The notes beneath the pieces were generated by a model. It was not told the DNA's origin. It ran no database searches and was given only the letters and a program-made list of their open reading frames with translations. Below are positions 1-5,924 of a stretch of 8,793 bases of DNA, piece by piece. Numbering within the stretch: position 1 is the first letter of the stretch; every line of letters begins with the position of its first letter. A program made the position numbers and the translations under genes. The stretch is taken from positions 1-8,793 of the forward strand of contig JACNFI010000443.1 in NCBI GenBank assembly GCA_014384665.1, written 5' to 3'. This DNA comes from Candidatus Cloacimonadota bacterium. GTDB taxonomy: Bacteria > Cloacimonadota > Cloacimonadia > JGIOTU-2.

Positions 1-1
1 T

Positions 2-760
2 AAAACCTTTCAACCTTTAAACCTTCAAACATATTGTCTTACAATCGCAGCCAGCGATACTTCTGGCGGTGCAGGCATTCAAAGAGATTTGAAAACCTTT
101 CAGGATATTGGTGTTTATGGCTTGTCTGTTATTACAGGAATTACTGCACAAAATTTTGAAAATGTCTTTTTTGCAAAACCGTTAGACAAAAATCAAATTG
201 AAATCCAACTTAAAACTGTTTTGGAAAATTTTCCCATTTCTGCTACAAAAATTGGAGTGGTTTTTAATCACGAAATAATGAAATTGATTATGAATTATTT
301 GATGAAATTTCAGATAAAAAATATTGTGATTGACCCAATTATTTCAGCTTCTGATGGCTCAATATTCCTGCAAAATTCTGATATAAAATATCTGAAAGAG
401 AAATTTTTAGTGCTTGCAGATTTAGTCACTCCGAATGTTCCTGAATTAGAAATTTTATCAGAAAAAAATATTAAATCCGAAAAAGATATTATTTCAAATG
501 CCAAAAAATTATCTCAAAAATATAATGCTTCAATTTTTGTCAAAGGTGGGCACCTCAAAAATAATCAGAGGACAATAAAAGATTTTTTAGTTAGAAATAA
601 TTATGCGAAAATTTTTGGAAATCAAAGAAAGAGATTATCCCAAAAACATGGTACAGGTTGTATGATTTCTTCTGCAATTACCGCATATTTAGCAGAAGGA
701 TTAAGTATTGAAAACTCAATTACAAAAGCAAAAGAATATTTCAAAAAATCTCAGATTTGA
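2..760 (+). CDS. thiD: Hydroxymethylpyrimidine/phosphomethylpyrimidine kinase, 5'-incomplete
   Basis: ATP-dependent kinase of the ribokinase fold that phosphorylates HMP and HMP-P in thiamine pyrophosphate synthesis; cytosolic. Visible motifs are LTIAASDTSGGAGIQRDLKT near the N-terminus (substrate loop), AQN, IDP, TPNVPEL, VKGGH, and the anion-hole/catalytic HGTGC with its Cys codon at 659-661. An in-frame TTG at 89 would delete the SGGAGIQ loop, so it is rejected as start. The frame is open back to base 2 with no ATG/GTG/TTG, so the true start lies left of the window; 252 residues are visible. The first ~35 bases carry an imperfect ~8-bp tandem AACCTTT-like repeat, so the very N-terminus is less certain. 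The protein stops after AKEYFKKSQI and lacks the GHGxxxH-type tail of longer ThiD proteins such as E. coli's. Only 66 bp separate it from the next gene. Family assignment is secure; whether it acts on HMP, HMP-P or both cannot be read from sequence. Confidence 0.9.
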   Translation, partial: KTFQPLNLQTYCLTIAASDTSGGAGIQRDLKTFQDIGVYGLSVITGITAQNFENVFFAKPLDKNQIEIQLKTVLENFPISATKIGVVFNHEIMKLIMNYLMKFQIKNIVIDPIISASDGSIFLQNSDIKYLKEKFLVLADLVTPNVPELEILSEKNIKSEKDIISNAKKLSQKYNASIFVKGGHLKNNQRTIKDFLVRNNYAKIFGNQRKRLSQKHGTGCMISSAITAYLAEGLSIENSITKAKEYFKKSQI

Positions 761-826
761 CATTTTAATAGAAGAAAATTAAAATTATTTGACAAAATAA
801 TCATTGAATTATTAATTAAAATAATA

Positions 827-1456
827 ATGGTTAAAAATGAAATATATCGCAAATTAATTCATCTGTTTGCAATAATAATACCAGTTTTATACTATTTTGT
901 AGTTAAGTCAGATATAATTTCAATAAGTATCTTATTGCCTATTGCTTTATTTTGTGTGGTTGTGGATGCTACACGAATGGAAAGCCCAAAGATTAAAAAC
1001 AAATTTTACAAAGTTTTTGGTGCACAGTTAAGAGATAATGAAACAACCAGTTTGACCGGAGCATCTTATCTTTTGACCTCTTCAGTTGTAGTAATTGCAA
1101 TTTTTACAAAAGAAATAGCGTTTTTAGCAATATCCTATCTTGTTGTTGGAGATACTTGCGCTGCAATGCTTGGTTTAAAAATGGGAAAAAGAAAAATTAG
1201 GAGAACACGAAAAACTATAGAAGGTCTTATCGGTTCCTTTTTAAGTTGTACTATCTATGGACTAATTTGCTACTTTTTGTTTTTAAGAAAGGTCTTTGCT
1301 TTTAATAATCCCCATCCACAACTTGCGATAATAATGATAGTTTTTGGAGCATTAATTGCTTCTATTACAGAAGTTTCTGATTTACATATAAATGACAATA
1401 TTACTATACCAATAATCTCAGGTATAGCAATGTCTATCATTTATTTCTTTATATAA
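827..1456 (+). CDS. Polyprenol/diacylglycerol kinase-like membrane protein (DGK1/SEC59/VTE5 family)
   Basis: Integral membrane protein of 209 aa, mostly hydrophobic helices. The family uses CTP to phosphorylate dolichol, phytol or diacylglycerol. Signature pieces seen: EIYRKLIHL at residues 5-13 (the RKxxH start typical of the family), VVGDTCAAMLGLKMGK at 107-121 with Asp109, the basic KT-x-EG block at 129-133, and INDNITIPIISG near the C-terminus (188-199), matching the family's 'DDNxTxPxxSG' end. The ATG at 827 lacks a strong Shine-Dalgarno site. A TTGACA at 789-794 could be a -35 box, but no good -10 follows. The stop codon overlaps the ribosome-binding site of the glycosyltransferase 16 bp downstream, so the two are probably co-transcribed. 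The substrate is inferred: a polyprenol is favoured by the polyprenyl-phosphate-type glycosyltransferase neighbour; diacylglycerol is the alternative. It could also be annotated as a phosphatidate cytidylyltransferase-like protein, since the families are related. Confidence 0.8.
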   Translation: MVKNEIYRKLIHLFAIIIPVLYYFVVKSDIISISILLPIALFCVVVDATRMESPKIKNKFYKVFGAQLRDNETTSLTGASYLLTSSVVVIAIFTKEIAFLAISYLVVGDTCAAMLGLKMGKRKIRRTRKTIEGLIGSFLSCTIYGLICYFLFLRKVFAFNNPHPQLAIIMIVFGALIASITEVSDLHINDNITIPIISGIAMSIIYFFI

Positions 1457-1472
1457 GGAGATATGTAAAATT

Positions 1473-2411
1473 ATGGATTTATCATTTGTAATACCAGTTT
1501 ATAATGAGGAAAAAACTCTGAAAGAACTTCATCAAAAAATGTTAGAAAATATCGGCAATAAAAACTATGAAATTATTTTCATTGATGATGGTAGTAATGA
1601 CAATTCCTATAATATTTTACAGAGAATAGTTAGGGAAGACGAGAATGTTAAAATTATTAAATTTCGTAGAAATTTTGGCAAATCTGCTGCACTACAAATC
1701 GGCTTTGATAAAGCAAAGGGGGATATTGTTTTTACTTTAGATGCAGATTTACAGGATGACCCAGATGAGATTCCAAGATTTATTAAAAAAATCAATGAAG
1801 GTTATGACCTTGTGGCTGGATGGAAAAAACATCGTAAAGACCCAATTACCAAAAAAATATCATCAAAAATATTTAATTTGATTACCTCAATAATTTTCAG
1901 ATTAAAATTACATGACTATAATTGTGGCTTCAAAGCTTACCGAAATGAAGTCATTAAATCAATTCATATTTATGGAGAATTACATAGATATATCCCTGCT
2001 TTAGCAAAAGCAAAGGGTTATAAAATTTGCGAGATTCCAATTAAACACCATAAGAGAAGATTTGGTAGATCAAAATATGGTCTGGAGAGGTTTACTCGTG
2101 GGTTTCTTGATTTGCTTACTGTTACAATGATCACAAAATACGAAAGAAGCCCTCTATATCTTTTTGGTATCGGTGGATTAATAATTTCTTTTATTGGATT
2201 TATTGTAACCCTTTATTTATCTATCGCAAAAATTTTCTTTGGAATGCCGTTGAGTAATCGTCCCCTACTATTTCTTGGTGTTTTGTTAATCGTAGTTGGG
2301 GTTCAACTCATTTCAATTGGTCTTTTAGGTGAAATGATTGTTTATACTTCAAAAAGGGAGGGAAAAAATAAAGAGAAGGAAATTAATCATAAAAATTCTA
2401 AACCTGGATAA
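1473..2411 (+). CDS. Polyprenyl-phosphate glycosyltransferase, GT2 family (DPM1/GtrB type)
   Basis: Transfers a hexose (or related sugar) from an NDP/GDP-sugar to a polyprenyl phosphate at the inner membrane. GT-A domain at residues 1-225: SFVIPVYNEE (4-13), FIDDGSNDNS (36-45), metal-binding TLDADLQDDP (88-97, DxD at 90-92), NCGFKAYR (150-157) and the RRFGRSKYG acceptor-loop motif (195-203). Two transmembrane helices follow (about 227-252 and 265-290), then a short Lys-rich tail, as in GtrB/ArnC/YfdH-like proteins. Length (312 aa) is normal for the type. A good Shine-Dalgarno AAGGAG (1456-1461) overlaps the end of the lipid kinase gene, suggesting translation from one mRNA. The sugar cannot be told from sequence: mannose, glucose and aminoarabinose-related enzymes all share these motifs. 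Its 3' end converges with the patatin gene across a repeat-rich spacer that begins 8 bp after its stop. Confidence 0.88.
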   Translation: MDLSFVIPVYNEEKTLKELHQKMLENIGNKNYEIIFIDDGSNDNSYNILQRIVREDENVKIIKFRRNFGKSAALQIGFDKAKGDIVFTLDADLQDDPDEIPRFIKKINEGYDLVAGWKKHRKDPITKKISSKIFNLITSIIFRLKLHDYNCGFKAYRNEVIKSIHIYGELHRYIPALAKAKGYKICEIPIKHHKRRFGRSKYGLERFTRGFLDLLTVTMITKYERSPLYLFGIGGLIISFIGFIVTLYLSIAKIFFGMPLSNRPLLFLGVLLIVVGVQLISIGLLGEMIVYTSKREGKNKEKEINHKNSKPG

Positions 2412-2419
2412 ATTATCTT

Positions 2420-2496
2420 ACTCAAGTTTCGCAGTAGATATTATGAAAGGTTAAATATGATTTTTTCAAGTAATTTCCATCCTATGAAATATGAAT
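2420..2496. repeat. Hairpin-ended element X, copy 1
   Basis: A 77-bp segment starting ACTCAAGTTTCGCAG, 8 bp after the glycosyltransferase stop. It aligns along its whole length, with a few 1-nt gaps and substitutions, to 2969-3045; shared blocks include GCAG-x-AG-x-TATTAT, AAAGG, TTAA and TTCCA. Its own two ends are imperfectly complementary. Its left 15 nt are the exact reverse complement of 3031-3045, the right end of copy 2. This is consistent with a short palindromic non-autonomous element or an extragenic palindrome family. Confidence 0.6.
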
Positions 2497-2545
2497 ACCT
2501 AATAACAAATATCTAATTTCTAATGAAATTTCAAATGACAAATTT

Positions 2546-2610
2546 ACCCCGTTAGATAATTTTACTAAATAGGATTGTAAAAATCTAATATGATGAATAT
2601 CTAACGGGGT
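2546..2610. repeat. CCCCGTTAGAT hairpin H1
   Basis: Perfect 13-bp inverted repeat, ACCCCGTTAGATA at 2546-2558 and TATCTAACGGGGT at 2598-2610, around a 39-nt AT-rich loop. The same arms recur at 2782-2847 and 5619-5677 with different loop sequences. Confidence 0.8.
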
Positions 2611-2657
2611 GAACAAATAAGAAAAATCAAAATCTTGACCACTTCTTGGTGAAGCCA

Positions 2658-2675
2658 TCCCCGCGGACGCGGGGA
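2658..2675. repeat. GC mini-palindrome TCCCCGCG-GA-CGCGGGGA
   Basis: Perfect 8-bp arms separated by 2 nt, strikingly GC-rich in an AT-rich spacer. Shares the TCCC...GGGA frame with palindromes at 2935-2950, 5680-5698, 7541-7559 and 7695-7711. No U-tract follows on either strand. Confidence 0.65.
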
Positions 2676-2781
2676 CAGGTTAGAATGGTATCAAAGGCAG
2701 TTCCACAATTATCAGCCAAAGGATTTGCCTATTGCATGAAAAGATGAAACAAGAATTTATTGGGAAAAACCAATAAACTTC

Positions 2782-2847
2782 ACCCCGTTAGATATTAATG
2801 TTATTAGATATTCTTTCTGATATATATATGAGATTATCTAACGGGGT
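2782..2847. repeat. CCCCGTTAGAT hairpin H2
   Basis: Same 13-bp arms as H1 (2782-2794 and 2835-2847), with an unrelated 40-nt loop. AAACTT occurs 1 nt outside the left arm (2775-2780) and directly outside the right arm (2848-2853), which could be a target-site duplication or chance in AT-rich DNA. Confidence 0.8.
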
Positions 2848-2934
2848 AAACTTAATTTTCTTATATCTTCATAAATAAATCAGCGCAGAAATAATGACTT
2901 TGACATTTAAACTTTGGCATTTATTTGATATTAG

Positions 2935-2950
2935 TCCCGACTTGTCGGGA
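2935..2950. repeat. Mini-palindrome TCCCGAC-TT-GTCGGGA
   Basis: Perfect 7-bp arms with a 2-nt centre. It belongs to the TCCC...GGGA palindrome class seen in this window. Confidence 0.65.
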
Positions 2951-2968
2951 TGAAATTAAATCAACCTT

Positions 2969-3045
2969 GCTTAAATTTTGCAGAAGGTATTATAAAGGCT
3001 TAACCATTATTTATTCAGTAAGTTCCACTTCTGCGAAACTTGAGT
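2969..3045. repeat. Hairpin-ended element X, copy 2
   Basis: A 77-bp segment whose left end (GCTTAAATTTTGCAGAAG) is largely complementary to its right end (CTTCTGCGAAACTTGAGT), giving an imperfect ~18-bp stem. It ends 4 bp from the patatin stop codon. It is a direct-orientation relative of 2420-2496. Both copies therefore abut the 3' ends of convergent genes. Confidence 0.6.
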
Positions 3046-3049
3046 TATA

Positions 3050-5401
3050 TTAGAACTCATATCCTATTGAAAAATTCCAGAAACTAATCTCTTTACTTTG
3101 TTCATATATCAATTTAACAGGTCCAAAGATAGTGGTCATCTCCATTCCAATTGCATAACCACATCTTGAGCCTTTCTTAAAAATATCCCAAAATTTTTCC
3201 ATATTATCAATATTTCCAAACTCTCCAACACCTGCTTTTATAACAAAAAACAGTTTTTGCCTTGGATCGCTAAAACTAAACCTTCTCAATAAGACCCGAA
3301 TTTGTAAGGAAGTATAGAAAATATCTTCTCCTGATACATCATTATAATGGTAGCCAAAGAATGTATTAATCGGACGATTCTTAATCATTTGGATATATGG
3401 GATATAACCGCCTTGACTGCTATTAATAATCATATAAACCCAGTTTGCAATTGTAACTCTTTTCAATGGATTTGTATAAATGCCATTAATAAATTTAAAT
3501 CTCTGAAAATTGTATTTTGACCAAAAAGCTTCATTAAAATTAGTATATGAGGTTATTCTATACAGTCCTGTATTAGGATAAGGGAATTCATCAAAACTAT
3601 CAAAAAATAGTTTAACCCCAAGACCTGCTGTTCGTTCTGCATTTTTTAGATTAAGTACTTTGAAATCAAATATAAGAGAGAGTAAGCCTAATTTTCTATT
3701 GTCAAAGAATCCCGTTTCAGTGAGACAATTCCAATCCCTATCTGATTTGTCCATTGTATTTTCCCTGAGAAAAAATTCTATAGAATTATTCAGATTCGTT
3801 CTCCATATCCTATCGGTAGTTAGATGAAACCCAAATTTTCTTTCTATACCGAATCGCATATAAAAACTCAACGCATTTCCTGTTCCAAGTATGTTTTCAT
3901 GTCCAACTGAAATAAAAGCTGATGAGCCCTCTTCAGTATTATAATTTGCTCCTGCCTCAACAATACCAAATGGCTTCTCTTCTAAAATAAAAGTTAATTC
4001 AACATTTTGAGATGATGTCTTTCTTACATTAAATGTAACAAGTTCAAAATAATTAGTTCCATAAATCCTTTCAATATCCGATTGAATCTTATTTATATTA
4101 AATATATCATCGGGTCTTGTTTCAATTTCTCTAAGAATTACATTATCCTTTGTGAGTTTATTTCCTGAAAGTAAAATCTTTTCTATTTCACCTTCATCAA
4201 TATGAAAGTATGCATTGCTACCATTTATAATAGCTGAATCTACATTTGCTAATATAAAACCGTTCTCAAGATATACATTAATAATACTATTTTTAATTTC
4301 ATTGATACTAAATATGTTAATAGAATTTTGTAAAGTAGCGAGTAATTCAGATGAATTAAATATAGTATTTCCCTGCAGAATTATCTCTTCAAATGGAAAA
4401 TCTTCAATTTTCTTTGTATGCAATGGTGTGTCCTTATTCTGCCCGAACAAAGATAATATTATATCCTTATTATTCTCAACTTCTTCCTGTCCCAAAGAAA
4501 TCAATTCTGACCATCTACTAAATTCTGTATTTGAAATAGATTCAACTTGAGGACGAATAATCAAATCAGCCTGTTGTAACTCATCCTCAATCTTTGAGAA
4601 CATCATAATATTGATAATTTGATTTGCAATATTTACTGGGGAGTTCATATCCTTAATTGGATATAGAAAATTTGTCACATTAGAAGCGATAATGATATCA
4701 GCTCCCATTTTTTTCATAGCTAAAATTGGTAAATTATTTGTTATACCTCCATCTACATATAAGGTTGAATCAATATAAACTGGTTGAAGCAAAAAAGGAA
4801 CCGAAAGGCTTGCTTGAAGCACCTTTACTAAATCCCCAGATGTAAATATTTTATTCTTTCCATTTACGATATTTGTAGTTGAGATAAAAAGTGGTATTTG
4901 AAGCTTAAGAAAATCTCCATTAGAAATATAATTTGGTCTTGTAAAATAATAAGCAAGATTGTTCAAAATTCGTTGCGAGCTTGATATTGCACCTGGAATT
5001 TGAAGTTTCCAATCCTTAAACCTAACTCTTAATAGATTGGCATCAGCAAATCTTCTTGTATAAAAGTAAAATTTTTGTCTGTCTTTTTTAGGAGAAAAGG
5101 TTAGAGTCCAGTCAACATTTTTTATGATTTCTTCAATCTGGTATGAATCATATCCAGAAGCATAAAAAGCTGCAATGAGTGCACCAAAACTTGTTCCTCC
5201 AATATAATCAATTGGAATATTATATTCTTCTAAAGCCCTCAAGACCCCAACATGCGATATTCCTCGTGCTCCCCCACCGCTAAGTACAACACCAATTGTA
5301 GGTGCATTATTAATATTTTCAGCTAATACAAACCGTTCTGACAAACCAGCTAGGACTATAAAAACAAGTAATACAATTATAAATATTTTCTTAACTATCA
5401 T
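3050..5401 (-). CDS. Patatin-like phospholipase with POTRA and outer-membrane barrel (PlpD-like, type Vd)
   Basis: A 783-aa secreted protein. The N-terminal signal peptide (about 1-27) has the hydrophobic core FIIVLLVFIVLAGL. The patatin lipase domain (about 35-320) carries the oxyanion GGGARG (42-47), nucleophile elbow GTSFG (69-73, Ser71) and catalytic DGG (Asp217 of the Ser-Asp dyad). Two POTRA-like modules follow (about 336-404, with LQGNTIF...IDEGE, and 405-475, with LSGNKLTKDNVILREI...FILEEKP). The rest is a BamA/Omp85-type beta barrel (about 478-783) ending in ...SIGYEF with terminal Phe, the usual barrel-insertion signal. This order matches P. aeruginosa PlpD, in which the barrel carries the lipase to the cell surface; that enzyme has one POTRA, whereas two seem present here. 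Expected role: phospholipase A1-type activity at the outer membrane; substrate unknown. Start ATG is preceded by a weak AGAGA site. It is monocistronic, facing the glycosyltransferase and divergent from the amidohydrolase. All catalytic residues are intact. Confidence 0.9.
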   Translation of the reverse strand: MIVKKIFIIVLLVFIVLAGLSERFVLAENINNAPTIGVVLSGGGARGISHVGVLRALEEYNIPIDYIGGTSFGALIAAFYASGYDSYQIEEIIKNVDWTLTFSPKKDRQKFYFYTRRFADANLLRVRFKDWKLQIPGAISSSQRILNNLAYYFTRPNYISNGDFLKLQIPLFISTTNIVNGKNKIFTSGDLVKVLQASLSVPFLLQPVYIDSTLYVDGGITNNLPILAMKKMGADIIIASNVTNFLYPIKDMNSPVNIANQIINIMMFSKIEDELQQADLIIRPQVESISNTEFSRWSELISLGQEEVENNKDIILSLFGQNKDTPLHTKKIEDFPFEEIILQGNTIFNSSELLATLQNSINIFSINEIKNSIINVYLENGFILANVDSAIINGSNAYFHIDEGEIEKILLSGNKLTKDNVILREIETRPDDIFNINKIQSDIERIYGTNYFELVTFNVRKTSSQNVELTFILEEKPFGIVEAGANYNTEEGSSAFISVGHENILGTGNALSFYMRFGIERKFGFHLTTDRIWRTNLNNSIEFFLRENTMDKSDRDWNCLTETGFFDNRKLGLLSLIFDFKVLNLKNAERTAGLGVKLFFDSFDEFPYPNTGLYRITSYTNFNEAFWSKYNFQRFKFINGIYTNPLKRVTIANWVYMIINSSQGGYIPYIQMIKNRPINTFFGYHYNDVSGEDIFYTSLQIRVLLRRFSFSDPRQKLFFVIKAGVGEFGNIDNMEKFWDIFKKGSRCGYAIGMEMTTIFGPVKLIYEQSKEISFWNFSIGYEF

Positions 5402-5415
5402 AATTTTCTCTATAG

Positions 5416-5445
5416 AATATTTTTTGTTTGGAGATTATTTGTCAA
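5416..5445 (-). promoter_or_regulatory. Candidate promoter for the patatin gene
   Basis: On the minus strand a perfect TTGACA (5445 to 5440) is followed after 18 nt by AATATT (5421 to 5416), 14 bp from the start codon. The -10 is a poor match and the leader would be very short, so this is tentative. Confidence 0.3.
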
Positions 5446-5550
5446 TTTTTTCACAAATTTCAAATCCGAAAACAATAATGATAAATACAAAACAGTTCGC
5501 ACTATGATTTTATTAAGATTTTATGAGTCCACTCTAAAAGTTATCTCCCG

Positions 5551-5612
5551 CGAAATACGCGAAAATACATGCGGATATTACTGAATTTACACGACCATTT
5601 TCGAGTATTTCG
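5551..5612. repeat. 16-nt inverted repeat CGAAATACGCGAAAAT
   Basis: Arms 5551-5566 and 5597-5612 are complementary at 15 of 16 positions across a 30-nt loop. It lies inside block Y, directly left of hairpin H3. Confidence 0.65.
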
Positions 5613-5618
5613 TGTCTG

Positions 5619-5677
5619 CCCCGTTAGATAGAATCACATACCGATAAATCGGGACGGGACAAGAACATCTAACGGGG
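5619..5677. repeat. CCCCGTTAGAT hairpin H3
   Basis: Arms CCCCGTTAGAT (5619-5629) and ATCTAACGGGG (5667-5677), perfect over 11 bp, with a 37-nt loop unlike those of H1 and H2. The loop contains its own small palindrome CCGAT-AA-ATCGG (5641-5652). Confidence 0.75.
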
Positions 5678-5679
5678 TG

Positions 5680-5698
5680 TCCCCAATTTAATTGGGGA
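5680..5698. repeat. Mini-palindrome TCCCCAATT-T-AATTGGGGA
   Basis: Perfect 9-bp arms with a 1-nt centre, immediately right of H3. Closely related sequences recur at 7541-7559 and inside the antitoxin gene at 7695-7711. Confidence 0.65.
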
Positions 5699-5817
5699 TC
5701 GCGGGTTTTTATAGTGAACTCTTTTATATTTTTCAAAACCTCTCAAATCGTATAAAGCGAGCAGGTGACTAAATTATTCTAAATTATGTTTCCTTATACG
5801 GTAAAAAAACAGAAAGA

Positions 5818-5847
5818 TTGACTTAATATAAGTATTTTTTATATAAG
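5818..5847 (+). promoter_or_regulatory. Candidate sigma70-type promoter for the amidohydrolase
   Basis: TTGACT (5818-5823), an 18-nt spacer, then TATAAG (5842-5847), each one base from consensus; TATATA at 5840-5845 is an alternative -10 at 16 nt. This gives a leader of about 70 nt before the ATG at 5925. An inverted pair CGTATAA (5749-5755)/TTATACG (5794-5800) lies just upstream and could be an operator, but this is weak. Confidence 0.5.
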
Positions 5848-5924
5848 ACACAAATTCATAGCAAACACAAAAGGTTTTATAAGCAACTAAAATTAGCAAC
5901 TTAAACTAATGAAGGAGAAACGAG

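Larger units (their letters stand above)
2412..3049. other. 638-bp convergent intergenic region made of nested inverted repeats
   Basis: No convincing gene is present. Order from left: hairpin element X1 (2420-2496), an AT-rich tract with AAATGACAAAT-type words, hairpin H1 (2546-2610), a 171-bp core containing an 8-bp-stem GC palindrome (2658-2675) and an 8-bp stem TTTATTGG/CCAATAAA (2756-2763/2770-2777), hairpin H2 (2782-2847), an AT tract with TTTGACATTT-type words, palindrome 2935-2950, and element X2 (2969-3045). The layout is roughly mirror-symmetric about the core. None of the stems is followed by a clear T-run on either strand, so they are not typical intrinsic terminators, although X1 and X2 lie where the two convergent transcripts would end. 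Confidence 0.7.
5525..5721. repeat. Nested inverted-repeat block Y (~197 bp) in the divergent spacer
   Basis: Outer ends GAGTCCACTCTAAAA (5525-5539) and TTTTATAGTGAACTC (5707-5721) are complementary at 13 of 15 positions. Just inside, CCCGCGA (5547-5553) pairs with TCGCGGG (5699-5705). Nested within are a second inverted repeat (5551-5612), a CCCCGTTAGAT hairpin (5619-5677) and a small palindrome (5680-5698). No ORF is present. It resembles a MITE-like or composite extragenic palindromic element. A T-run (5706-5710) follows the right arm, but no gene points into it on the + strand. Confidence 0.6.

Noticed and set aside
89..760. thiD starting at the TTG at 89
   Set aside because: The frame upstream encodes LTIAASDTSGGAGIQRD, the conserved ThiD substrate loop, so the true start lies further left, outside the window.
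2613..2747. 44-codon open frame between hairpins H1 and H2
   Set aside because: No ribosome-binding site, runs through the 2658-2675 palindrome, and resembles no known protein; a transposase remnant could not be shown.
2598..2794. Integron attC site formed by facing arms TATCTAACGGGGTGAA / TTCACCCCGTTAGATA
   Set aside because: The 16-bp perfect inverted repeat fits the RYYYAAC/GTTRRRY ends, but the ~197-bp length, lack of a cassette gene and lack of intI make it unsupported; kept only as an alternative in the hairpin finding.
2546..2847. CRISPR array
   Set aside because: The repeats are long-loop inverted repeats, only two in this spacer, not regularly spaced direct repeats; no cas genes are present.
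2935..2950. Rho-independent terminator for the glycosyltransferase
   Set aside because: The stem is good, but no T-run follows on either strand and it lies over 500 bp past the stop.
4215..4550. 111-codon plus-strand ORF opposite the patatin gene
   Set aside because: Lies wholly antisense within a well-supported domain (POTRA region) and shows no family resemblance or ribosome-binding site.
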